Shown piece after piece: positions 9,291-16,369 of a stretch of 64,000 nucleotides of DNA. The stretch lies in contig NZ_CP031963.1 of assembly GCF_003443675.1 (NCBI RefSeq), positions 1,697,501 to 1,761,500 of the forward strand, given 5' to 3'. Made by a program: the position numbers and the translations under genes. A model generated the notes under the pieces. That model was not told the origin of the DNA and made no database searches. It saw nothing but the letters and a program-made list of their open reading frames with translations. The number at the start of each line of letters is the position of its first letter. Position 1 is the stretch's first letter. The stretch comes from Aquimarina sp. BL5. Its GTDB lineage: Bacteria > Bacteroidota > Bacteroidia > Flavobacteriales > Flavobacteriaceae.

Positions 9291-9605
9291 ATGGAAGATT
9301 TTGAAAAACAAAAAAAATATAGAATAGCGAAAAAACGCGTTCAGGATGAAAAAGGATTTTATAGCCATCTCACAGTATATGTTATTGTAAACGTTTTCTT
9401 GTTGTTTATTAACTCTGATTTTATAGATGAAGGATTTAACAACTGGTTAAACTGGAATTTATATATCACACCCTTTTTCTGGGGAATTGGTTTATTCTTT
9501 CATTGGATAAAAGTTTTTAACCCTAATATAATTTTCAGTAAACAATGGGAAAAACGAAAAATCAAAGAACTAATGGATAAAGATGACACCCTAGATATTT
9601 TATAG
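9291..9605 (+). CDS. 2TM domain protein (third copy)
   Basis: 104 residues with the same plan: KYRIAKKRVQDEKGFYSHLT helix, two hydrophobic helices (VYVIVNVFLLFI and ITPFFWGIGLFFHWI) and SKQWEKRKIKELM. It begins 11 bp after the second copy. The spacing and orientation make it part of the same transcript. Confidence 0.85.
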   Translation: MEDFEKQKKYRIAKKRVQDEKGFYSHLTVYVIVNVFLLFINSDFIDEGFNNWLNWNLYITPFFWGIGLFFHWIKVFNPNIIFSKQWEKRKIKELMDKDDTLDIL

Positions 9606-9634
9606 ATCAATCAAAACATTAAAAACTAACCATC

Positions 9635-9940
9635 ATGAAAGATTTCGAAGAACAAAAAAGATACGAACGAGCAAAAGAACGTGTAGACGAACTAAAGAAA
9701 TTTTACAATAACCTTTTCTCATACATCGTTATTATTTCATTTCTTGCTGGAATAAATTATTACACCAATGAATGGCGCTATGCCTGGTTTTTATGGGCAG
9801 CTTTTGGTTGGGGAATAGGATTAGCTTTCCACGCAATAAAAGCTTATAGAATTAATCCTATGTTTGATAAAGATTGGGAAGAACGCAGGATCAGAAAATA
9901 CATGGATGAAGAAGACAATGAAAAACAACTTTGGGAGTAA
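9635..9940 (+). CDS. 2TM domain protein (fourth copy)
   Basis: 101 residues: KRYERAKERVDELKKFYNNL helix, two hydrophobic helices, and DKDWEERRIRKYMDEE. Its terminal motif is closer to the kinase-fused domain (DKDWEKKKIRKYMDES) than to the other stand-alone copies, suggesting these two share a more recent origin. The LytTR regulator gene follows after 114 bp. Confidence 0.85.
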   Translation: MKDFEEQKRYERAKERVDELKKFYNNLFSYIVIISFLAGINYYTNEWRYAWFLWAAFGWGIGLAFHAIKAYRINPMFDKDWEERRIRKYMDEEDNEKQLWE

Positions 9941-10054
9941 TATGGATTATCAAATCAATTAGGTTGTCGAATTGTTGATTTTTTTAGAACTTCGGTTCTC
10001 TGTAACTTTACAACTCTCTAATTATCTCACTTTAAAACTTTGCAACTTAAAAAT

Positions 10055-10810
10055 ATGAACATCATAATAATTGAAGACGAAAAACCTGCTGCCAGAAGAT
10101 TAAGTCGTATGCTAGACGATCTGGATATTAAAGTTCATACTATGCTACATTCTGTTAGTGAATCTATTGAATGGTTTAGTAATAATGAACATCCAGATCT
10201 TATATTTCTCGATATTCAATTAAGTGATGGTTTATCATTCGAAATATTTGATGCCGTAACGATCAAAAGTTCTATTATTTTCACAACTGCGTATGATGAA
10301 TATGCGTTAAAGGCTTTTAAGCTAAATAGCATTGATTACCTACTGAAACCTATTGACGATGAAGAATTAGAAGCTGCTGTAAAAAAATACAAAAATCAAC
10401 TACCTTCTACCCAAACATTAAAGGTTGATTTTGAAGACATCAAGAAGCTGCTAATCAATCCTATGGATCGAGTATATAAAAAACGTTTTACGGCTCGAGT
10501 GGGTCAACATCTTAAAATATTCTCTGTAGAAGATATTGAATGTTTTTATTCTGAAAACAAAGGCACCTATCTTCATACCAATGAAAACAGAAATTATCTT
10601 ATTGATACAACACTGGAATCTCTTGAAGATGAATTAAACCCGCAACAATTCTATAGAGTAAACCGCAAATTCTATATTAATATCAATGCAATTAAGGATA
10701 TCATTTCTTACACCAATTCTAGATTACAGATAAAATTACATCATTTTAACGAACAGGAAATTATTGTTGCCAGAGAACGTGTTAAGGATTTTAAGGATTG
10801 GTTGGAATAA
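10055..10810 (+). CDS. LytTR-family response regulator
   Basis: 251 residues from the ATG at 10055 (MNIIIIEDEKPAARRL), preferred to an upstream TTG at 10040. The receiver domain is intact: acidic pocket IEDE near residues 5-8, phospho-acceptor Asp in LIFLDIQLSDG (~54), Thr in IFTTAYDEYA, and Lys in DYLLKPIDD. The C-terminal LytTR DNA-binding domain spans ~150-250 (YSENKGTYLHT, FYRVNRKFYINI). It is the expected partner of the LytS-type kinase at 7260, separated only by the 2TM genes. Confidence 0.93.
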   Translation: MNIIIIEDEKPAARRLSRMLDDLDIKVHTMLHSVSESIEWFSNNEHPDLIFLDIQLSDGLSFEIFDAVTIKSSIIFTTAYDEYALKAFKLNSIDYLLKPIDDEELEAAVKKYKNQLPSTQTLKVDFEDIKKLLINPMDRVYKKRFTARVGQHLKIFSVEDIECFYSENKGTYLHTNENRNYLIDTTLESLEDELNPQQFYRVNRKFYININAIKDIISYTNSRLQIKLHHFNEQEIIVARERVKDFKDWLE

Positions 10811-10961
10811 AAGAATAAGTGTTGATTTTATTATAGATTCAATATATTTTTATTACAAATTGTATTGATTTTTAGTTGTAAAGGAATCGCATGAATACAC
10901 TATTTTTCTTTTCCCGTGTATGGATATTGATTGGATATTCTAAAAAAATAAAAGTATTACC

Positions 10962-10969
10962 TACTTTTG
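10962..10969 (+). promoter_or_regulatory. Bacteroidota -7 promoter element for the TPR/AraC regulator
   Basis: TACTTTTG fits TAnnTTTG exactly and lies 23 bases before the ATG at 10992, giving a predicted leader of roughly 16 bases. No -33 TTG is seen at the best spacing. Confidence 0.5.
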
Positions 10970-10991
10970 GACAATACACATATCCATCATA

Positions 10992-12614
10992 ATGACAACT
11001 CACAATAAAGCTCTATCAGGTAAATATCTTCTTTTACCTTTATTCTTACTTGTATTGAACACCTTCTATATTTTTGCCCAGAAAAATACGATACAAGATG
11101 CGGTAACATATATCAAACAAGCAAATAGCCTTTATGATTCTGAGAATTACGAAGAGAGTTTGTCATATTATTTCAAAGCAGAAATAATAGCTAAAGAATT
11201 GAAAAATGATTCTTTAGTATCTATTATATATACCCGAACAGGACATATTCATCTTAGAGATGGAAAAAACAAAGATGCTCTTAATGCGTATTCAAAAGCA
11301 CTAGATGTCGCAGAACTCACAAAGCACAAAGAATTAGAAATTAAAGCCAAAGCGGGACTTATAGTTATTCTAAGAAGAATGAATCGGTTAGATAAAGCTT
11401 TAAAAACCGCTCTCCATTCACTAAAATCAATACCTAGCACTAATTTTTATAGAAAAGGAGCCCATGTAAGCATTTTGGTTCTTACAAGTGAGGTTTATTT
11501 AGATAAAGAAGAATATGATTCCACATTATACTATGTAGAAAAAGCATTAGATATTAGTAAAGAACTGAAGTATAAGGAAGCTATTTTAGACCTATATATC
11601 AAAAAAGGAATGGTGTACTTTTATCAAAAAAAATATGATGCTTCATTAAATTTTTTGTTTAAAGCGAAAAATATACTATCCGAACAAGAAATAAATAACA
11701 AGTCATATCCCATAATTAAGACTAATTATTTTATCGCAAATTGCTATTATCAACAAGGTGACTTTGATAAGGCAATTAATATATTAGTAACCAGTATTGA
11801 TAACTTTGAAGAAACTGATCTCTTAAAACCTCCTGCAATACGATCTCATCTATTATTAGCGAATTGTTATAACGAAAAAGCAGCGTATCAGAAAGCAAAT
11901 CTATGGCGTAGCAAATACGTGACACTTAACGAATCCTATCAAAAAGATAAAGATCAAACAGTAGATATCATTCATGAAAAAGAAACTGACAAACTTCAAA
12001 AAGAAATAGTAACCCTAGAAACTAAGCAAAGGGAAAGCGAGAAGTCGAAAAAACAGATATTTTGGATTCTTTTATTTACTGTATTTTCACTAGTTATTAT
12101 AGTTTTCTTATACCTCAAAAAACAACGATCTAATAAGGTCTTGTTCGCTAATTTAATGAAAGAAATTAATGCTTTAGAAACCATTAAACAAAGTTCGATT
12201 ACTAAGAAGAATATCCCAAAAGAAATTATCATTGATGATCATAAAGTAGTTGAAATTATTAAAGGACTGGAAAAACTAGAATCTCAGGAATACTTTTTAA
12301 AATCTGATTGCAATCTAAGATCCATGGCAAAAAAGTTAAAAACCAATGCTACATATCTATCCAAAACCATAAACATCCATAAAGAAAAAAACTATACCGA
12401 GTATATCAATGATCTTAGAATCGACTATGTCCTAAAAAGATTAAAAGAGGATAAAAAATTCAGGTCCTACGCTATTCAATCAATTGCTACTGAGATTGGA
12501 TATAAGAGTAGTTATTCATTGGTAAAACACTTTAAAGCAAAAACAGGGATCAATCCGTCCTATTATATTAAGAGTTTAGATAAGCAACAACTAAGCTCCA
12601 AAATCACTACATAA
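10992..12614 (+). CDS. TPR-containing transcriptional regulator with C-terminal AraC-type HTH
   Basis: 540 residues. There is a signal/anchor segment (~13-30, LLLPLFLLVLNTFYIFA). At least five tetratricopeptide repeats follow (~35-310, e.g. NALNAYSKALDVAELTKHKE-type helices). A transmembrane helix lies near 357-375 (IFWILLFTVFSLVIIVFLYL). A C-terminal AraC/XylS helix-turn-helix pair occupies ~430-535, with LRSMAKKLKTNATYLSKTI and IQSIATEIGYKSSYSLVKHF. This places TPR repeats in the periplasm and the DNA-binding domain in the cytoplasm, a one-component transmembrane regulator common in flavobacteria. It sits just upstream of the small-peptide cluster; control of those peptides is a position-based guess. 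Confidence 0.88.
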   Translation: MTTHNKALSGKYLLLPLFLLVLNTFYIFAQKNTIQDAVTYIKQANSLYDSENYEESLSYYFKAEIIAKELKNDSLVSIIYTRTGHIHLRDGKNKDALNAYSKALDVAELTKHKELEIKAKAGLIVILRRMNRLDKALKTALHSLKSIPSTNFYRKGAHVSILVLTSEVYLDKEEYDSTLYYVEKALDISKELKYKEAILDLYIKKGMVYFYQKKYDASLNFLFKAKNILSEQEINNKSYPIIKTNYFIANCYYQQGDFDKAINILVTSIDNFEETDLLKPPAIRSHLLLANCYNEKAAYQKANLWRSKYVTLNESYQKDKDQTVDIIHEKETDKLQKEIVTLETKQRESEKSKKQIFWILLFTVFSLVIIVFLYLKKQRSNKVLFANLMKEINALETIKQSSITKKNIPKEIIIDDHKVVEIIKGLEKLESQEYFLKSDCNLRSMAKKLKTNATYLSKTINIHKEKNYTEYINDLRIDYVLKRLKEDKKFRSYAIQSIATEIGYKSSYSLVKHFKAKTGINPSYYIKSLDKQQLSSKITT

Positions 12615-12757
12615 TCCATGGCTATTTTAAACAATTTAGCCATATACAATTATTATAAATTCTTAAGATAAAATATATTTCTAATGAAATACATTTTTCT
12701 TGATCCTAAAAAATTTAAAAATCAGGAAAAATTACTAATAACTAAATTATCTTAAAA

Positions 12758-12907
12758 ATGAAAAAAGACGGAAAACCAAAAATCAATCTTAAAAAGTTAA
12801 CAATAGCAAAGATTAACCTGGATACTATGAGAAAAATAGAAGGAGGTAGCACTATTATGCCAAGTGCAGTAGATAATGATAATAGTGTTTGTTTTTATGA
12901 ACAATAA
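12758..12907 (+). CDS. Double-glycine leader peptide, lanthipeptide-precursor-like (copy 1)
   Basis: A 49-codon gene starting MKKDGKPKINLKKLTIAKIN. The leader contains the motif LKKLTIAKINLDTMRKIEGG, resembling the leader of Bacteroidota precursors labelled class I lanthipeptide / GG-type natural product precursor. The core after Gly-Gly is 19 residues (STIMPSAVDNDNSVCFYEQ) with several Ser/Thr and one Cys. The second copy at 13050 shares leader and upstream sequence, supporting that this is a real gene. No modification enzyme (LanB/LanC/LanM or radical SAM) or C39 exporter is visible in the window. Confidence 0.7.
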   Translation: MKKDGKPKINLKKLTIAKINLDTMRKIEGGSTIMPSAVDNDNSVCFYEQ

Positions 12908-12929
12908 CTATTAACTCTCTTAATAACAT

Positions 12930-12963
12930 CTTTTAGTCCTGTAAATTCTAAAAGCTTTTTTAT
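12930..12963 (+). terminator. Terminator after peptide copy 1
   Basis: Arms cttttag (12930-12936) and ctaaaag (12948-12954) are followed by a T-run, 23 bases after the stop of the peptide gene. Confidence 0.5.
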
Positions 12964-13049
12964 GGCTATTCTGTTTAAAATGATCAAGTAGGATGTTTAA
13001 AAAACTTTAAATCAGGATCAGATTTAATAATTAATCAAAGAATTTAAGA

Positions 13050-13211
13050 ATGAAAAAAGACGGAAAGCAAAAAATCAAACTCAAAAAATTAACCATAGCA
13101 AGGATCAACCTCGATTCTATGAAAAAAATAGAAGGTGGTACTAGTGTTTTTACAAGTGATTATGCAGAAGTAAATGGAGTAATAATTAATTATTGTAATC
13201 ACATAAAATAA
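13050..13211 (+). CDS. Double-glycine leader peptide, lanthipeptide-precursor-like (copy 2)
   Basis: 53 codons, starting MKKDGKQKIKLKKLTIARIN. The leader is nearly identical to the preceding gene (IARINLDSMKKIEGG), while the core (TSVFTSDYAEVNG followed by VIINYCNHIK) has diverged completely. Conservation of leader with a variable core is the pattern expected for secreted processed peptides. One Cys is present. A clear terminator follows. Confidence 0.7.
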   Translation: MKKDGKQKIKLKKLTIARINLDSMKKIEGGTSVFTSDYAEVNGVIINYCNHIK

Positions 13212-13232
13212 AGTTTTTTTTGCAACATTAAT

Positions 13233-13258
13233 AACCTGCCAATATGCAGGTTTTTTTT
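13233..13258 (+). terminator. Rho-independent terminator after peptide copy 2
   Basis: A perfect 7-bp stem aacctgc/gcaggtt with a 6-base loop is followed by eight T residues. It closes the two-peptide unit. Confidence 0.85.
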
Positions 13259-13413
13259 ATGACTATTTTGTTCAAAATAGCCAACCTTCCTTTTTATCCC
13301 CTCTAATTACCTTCTACCTTAGTATCAGCATCAAAACATCGTTTTTCGATAATTTTTGATTAAGGGGCAACCGAAAACCTTATGTATAGAGTAGGTAATT
13401 AAAACACATCATT

Positions 13414-13566
13414 ATGCTTAATAATATTTTAGAATTAAAAGGAGTAACTCAATTAAACAAAAAAGAACAGCAAACCATTAAGGCCGGAACATATTACGGA
13501 GATCAGTGTCTTAGATTATGTGCAGGAAGTTGTTCTTTTGGTCGTTGTTTCGAACAGATAGACTAA
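13414..13566 (+). CDS. Four-cysteine secreted-peptide precursor with LKG...LNK..Q leader
   Basis: 50 codons. The leader LELKGVTQLNKKEQQTIKAG matches the leaders of the three following peptides (LKGxxxLxKxxQKxIxGG) but ends Ala-Gly rather than Gly-Gly. The 25-residue core has four Cys with regular spacing, C32-x3-C36-x3-C40-x4-C45, and would suit two disulfides. The leader type is that of bacteriocin-like peptides exported by C39-peptidase ABC transporters; no transporter is encoded in the window. Target or role unknown. Confidence 0.7.
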   Translation: MLNNILELKGVTQLNKKEQQTIKAGTYYGDQCLRLCAGSCSFGRCFEQID

Positions 13567-13619
13567 GAATGATTTCTCCCAAGTTGTATAAAAAGCTCTA
13601 AAAGTAAGAAGTGATAAGT

Positions 13620-13675
13620 CTGAGTTTGTCGAAGATAATTTAAAAATGAAGATATAAAAACTTTGACAGACTCAG
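13620..13675. repeat. Imperfect inverted repeat (CTGAGTTTGTCGAAG type)
   Basis: Arms ctgagtttgtcgaag (13620-13634) and ctttgacagactcag (13661-13675) pair with two mismatches across a 26-base spacer. The core is shared with the inverted repeat at 6539-6590. It separates two peptide genes. Confidence 0.55.
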
Positions 13676-13743
13676 TTTAACGTTGACATTTTATTTTTTA
13701 GACCTATTCTTTTAAAACATTTCTAACCTAAAAAAAACACACA

Positions 13744-13944
13744 ATGATTCAAAAAATTCTAAAAGTAAACGGAGTAACAGTTCTTAAAAAGAAGCGTCAA
13801 AAATCAATCCATGGGGGAACTTATGGATGCCAGAACGTGGCAAGAAAATGCTTTGATGATAGTGATTGTTGTTCCGGAAGTTGCGGAGTAGAAAGAATAA
13901 TCAACGGAAACGTTGTTACACTTTCTATTTGTTCATTTAATTAA
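13744..13944 (+). CDS. Knottin-like six-cysteine peptide precursor with double-glycine leader
   Basis: 66 residues. The leader (residues 1-25) VNGVTVLKKKRQKSIHGG ends in Gly-Gly. The 41-residue core carries six Cys: C29-x6-C36-x5-C42-C43-x3-C47-x15-C63. This C-C-CC-C-C order and spacing match the inhibitor cystine knot framework known from spider toxins and O-superfamily conotoxins, apart from a slightly long last loop. The core is small, polar and glycine/serine-rich, consistent with a disulfide-locked secreted miniprotein. Export by a C39-peptidase ABC transporter is expected but no such gene is nearby. Knottin topology is inferred from cysteine spacing only. Confidence 0.8.
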   Translation: MIQKILKVNGVTVLKKKRQKSIHGGTYGCQNVARKCFDDSDCCSGSCGVERIINGNVVTLSICSFN

Positions 13945-14062
13945 ACAGTTCGAAAAAACATCAACTCGAGTGATTTTTATAGTGAAACGAAGAAGAATAG
14001 CACATCCGTGTGTCTTAAGCAGATACTATAACTGACTGAATTTTAATAAAAAAAATGAAACA

Positions 14063-14128
14063 GACAGAAAATAGCAACTGTCTTTAAATGTTTGCTACAA
14101 GAATAAAATCAATTAATTTCTCTAAAAA
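14063..14128 (+). repeat. Duplicated leader region with GACAG/CTGTC hairpin (copy 1)
   Basis: The ~66 bases before the ATG at 14129 are nearly identical to the 65 bases before 14445. They contain a gacag...ctgtc inverted repeat and the shared stretch tttaaatg, ttgctacaagaataaaat. This looks like a conserved promoter/5' leader duplicated with the gene. Confidence 0.7.
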
Positions 14129-14317
14129 ATGAAAAAATTAATGCAATTAAAAGGGGCTGAGATTTTAAATAAAGAAGCGCAAAAATCTATTAATGGAGGT
14201 TTTGGTATCGTAGGTATGTATTGTTATAGTGGAGATGAATGTAGTATTTTAAATTCGATACCAGGCTTTGAACACGAAGAATTCTATTGTTATGGAAACT
14301 ACTGCCATGTAGCATAG
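14129..14317 (+). CDS. Four-cysteine double-glycine peptide precursor (paralogue A)
   Basis: 62 residues. Leader MKKLMQLKGAEILNKEAQKS then INGG at 21-24. The core has Cys at 32, 38, 54 and 59 (C-x5-C-x15-C-x4-C) and a conserved IPGFEHEEFYC segment. It is a tandem paralogue of the next gene with identical cysteine spacing, and both carry the same upstream repeat. The precursor is probably cleaved after Gly-Gly during export. No relative of known function recognised. Confidence 0.78.
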   Translation: MKKLMQLKGAEILNKEAQKSINGGFGIVGMYCYSGDECSILNSIPGFEHEEFYCYGNYCHVA

Positions 14318-14379
14318 TTTTTTTATCATACCTACTATTGAAGTAATATAAGAAAACCTAAAGTTTCTAATTAGGAATA

Positions 14380-14444
14380 GACAGAAAACAGCAACTGTCT
14401 TTAAATGCTTGCTACAAGAATAAAATTAAGTAATTTCTAAAAAA
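14380..14444 (+). repeat. Duplicated leader region with GACAG/CTGTC hairpin (copy 2)
   Basis: Second copy of the upstream block described at 14063, differing at only a few positions, directly before the ATG at 14445. Retention of the hairpin and downstream spacing suggests selection on a promoter or RNA leader. Confidence 0.7.
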
Positions 14445-14627
14445 ATGAAAAAATTAATACAATTAAAAGGGGCTCTAGTTTTAAACAAAAATGAGCAAAA
14501 AACTATCAATGGCGGTAACACAGGTATGCAGTGTAGGAATCATGCGGATTGTCTTTCTCTAAATGGAATTCCAGGTTATGAGTATGAAGAATTCTTTTGT
14601 CATTGGGGATATTGCCAAATCATGTAA
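14445..14627 (+). CDS. Four-cysteine double-glycine peptide precursor (paralogue B)
   Basis: 60 residues. Leader MKKLIQLKGALVLNKNEQKT then INGG (21-24). Core Cys at 30, 36, 52 and 57, again C-x5-C-x15-C-x4-C, with IPGYEYEEFFC matching paralogue A. The residues between the first two Cys differ (RNHAD versus YSGDE). It is followed by a strong terminator that closes the peptide cluster. Confidence 0.78.
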   Translation: MKKLIQLKGALVLNKNEQKTINGGNTGMQCRNHADCLSLNGIPGYEYEEFFCHWGYCQIM

Positions 14628-14658
14628 TTGTCTTTTTCATACATATTGAGTTAACATA

Positions 14659-14692
14659 AAAAGCCAGAAAATCTAATGATCTTCTGGCTTTT
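14659..14692 (+). terminator. Strong terminator closing the peptide cluster
   Basis: An 11-bp stem (aaaagccagaa / ttctggctttt) with a 12-base loop and T-rich tail. It can act in both directions, also serving the convergent acyltransferase gene. Confidence 0.85.
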
Positions 14693-14753
14693 CTTATTCT
14701 TAATACTTTAATAAAAAGTAAAATATCAATTTATAATTTGAGCACAGGAATAT

Positions 14754-15557
14754 CTAATATTCCCAACGTCTTTTTTGATTCAATTCTTCTTCTGCATCTA
14801 ATTCTTCTTGTGGAATTACTTTAAGGAAAGAAGGATGTTGTTCAATAGCAAACTCTAATTTACCAACGATATCGTCTATGGAATCATTTTCATAATCAAT
14901 CTGTAATGGTTCTTTAATAACCATCGACTGTAAAATACCACGCTTTTTGATTCGAATCCCTTTTTTATCAAAAGATCTTCTGAATCCATCTATTACGATA
15001 GGAATCACAATAGGTTTATATTGTCTAATAATATGTGCTGTTCCTTTACGGATAGGTTTAAATGGTTTAGTAGTTCCTTGTGGAAATGTAATTACCCATC
15101 CATCTTCTAAGGCTCTTTTGATATTAGTAATGTCACTCATCTTAACTTGACGGTTAACATCCTGACCTTTATCGCGCCAGGTTCTTTCTACAGTAATCGC
15201 ACCGGCATATGCTAGTATTCTGGCTAATAAACCAGCTTTCATTGTTTCCTTTGCTGCTACATAGTATAAATTTAGCTTAGGATTCCATAGATATCCTATG
15301 TTTTTTATAGAATCCGTACGTCCACTTAAACTTGCATTAAAAACGTGAAACATAGCCACCACATCCGCAAAATAAGTTTGATGATTAGAAACGAATAGGA
15401 CATTAGTATCAGGGAGATTCTTAAAAATCTCACTCCCTTCTATTTGTAATTCATTAAAACCTCTATAACGTCTATGCGTCATAGAACCCATAATTCTTAT
15501 GAGCCATTTTTTCAAAAATAATATATGACCAAAAGGATTTCTTTTAAATAATCCCAT
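14754..15557 (-). CDS. PlsC-family 1-acyl-glycerol-phosphate acyltransferase, divergent
   Basis: 267 residues from the ATG at 15557 (MGLFKRNPFGHILFLKKWLI), preferred to an in-frame ATG 18 codons upstream because it begins the hydrophobic N-terminus directly. The acyltransferase block I is SNHQTYFADV, where His and Asp are separated by five residues rather than the canonical four. Block III reads FPQGTTKPFKPI, with Gln in place of the usual Glu of FPEGT. Members acylate lysophospholipids at the inner membrane, but the altered motifs make the exact substrate uncertain. It is followed on the same strand, upstream, by a Nudix gene. Confidence 0.82.
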   Translation of the reverse strand: MGLFKRNPFGHILFLKKWLIRIMGSMTHRRYRGFNELQIEGSEIFKNLPDTNVLFVSNHQTYFADVVAMFHVFNASLSGRTDSIKNIGYLWNPKLNLYYVAAKETMKAGLLARILAYAGAITVERTWRDKGQDVNRQVKMSDITNIKRALEDGWVITFPQGTTKPFKPIRKGTAHIIRQYKPIVIPIVIDGFRRSFDKKGIRIKKRGILQSMVIKEPLQIDYENDSIDDIVGKLEFAIEQHPSFLKVIPQEELDAEEELNQKRRWEY

Positions 15558-15724
15558 AAATAATTTTAATTTATCAGTGTCTCTTTTATTTAACAAAACA
15601 GACAACAACATCTGACTATCAACTAGTTCTACTTAAAACTAATCACAATTAATTAAATAACAGATAACATTTCAGTTAAATTCTTCTAAATATTAAGAAG
15701 AAAATGGGAGCCAAATATACAAAA

Positions 15725-16369
15725 TCATGCCTCCAACGCAGATTTTAAGTGTACTTTAAGTTCACTAAGCATCATTGCAGTTGCTCCCCAAACTACGTAA
15801 CCGTTTAATTCAAAGGATGGTACTTCGATATTTTCGGCATAAGAAGTTGATAATTTTTTAGAAATTACCCGATTTTCATCTAACAATTGCTCTATTGGAA
15901 CCTCAATAACTTCTGCTACTTCTTCTTCCTGACGAATAAAATTAGGTGTTTTATCGGTTACCCCAAGAAAAGGATGCACCCAAAAATTAGACGGAGGAAT
16001 ATACACTTTGGTAAGATGTTTCAATACATCAACAAAATCGGACTTCACACCTATTTCCTCCCAAGTTTCTCTTAGTGCTGCCGATTTATAACTTTTATCA
16101 AACTCTTCTACTTTACCGCCTGGTAATGCTACTTGACCAGAATGAACACCCTCATAGGTAGGGCGCAATATTAACGCCAGATGCGCTTGATCTTCTTTAG
16201 GATAGAAAAGCATAAGTACAGCAGCATTTCTGGGATTCTTTTCTTCTATTTTAAGTTTATAAAGCTCTTGCATTCTCATTTCGGGAGCCATAATAAAATG
16301 AGAAGATTCTCCAGGTACTGACATTTTCTGTATTTTTGGAATCAAACTTTTAAACGTTTCGAATGTCAT
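15725..16369 (-). CDS. Nudix hydrolase, probable CoA pyrophosphatase type
   Basis: 214 residues. The Nudix box is seen as LPGGKVEEFDKS followed by AALRETWEEIG (~90-118), with the REx2EExG metal-binding core intact. The upstream AVLMLFYPKEDQAHLALILR strand and the LPGGKxE/D layout resemble the NudL/CoAse group, which cleaves CoA or acyl-CoA to phosphopantetheine and ADP. Its ATG overlaps head-to-head with the ATG of the divergent cyclophilin gene (7 bp shared). Confidence 0.88.
   Translation of the reverse strand: MTFETFKSLIPKIQKMSVPGESSHFIMAPEMRMQELYKLKIEEKNPRNAAVLMLFYPKEDQAHLALILRPTYEGVHSGQVALPGGKVEEFDKSYKSAALRETWEEIGVKSDFVDVLKHLTKVYIPPSNFWVHPFLGVTDKTPNFIRQEEEVAEVIEVPIEQLLDENRVISKKLSTSYAENIEVPSFELNGYVVWGATAMMLSELKVHLKSALEA

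Noticed and set aside
10891..10992. 33-codon frame that also ends TAATG on the start of the TPR/AraC gene
   Set aside because: The probable promoter (10962-10969) is inside this frame, so the frame would not be on the transcript; the overlap looks accidental.
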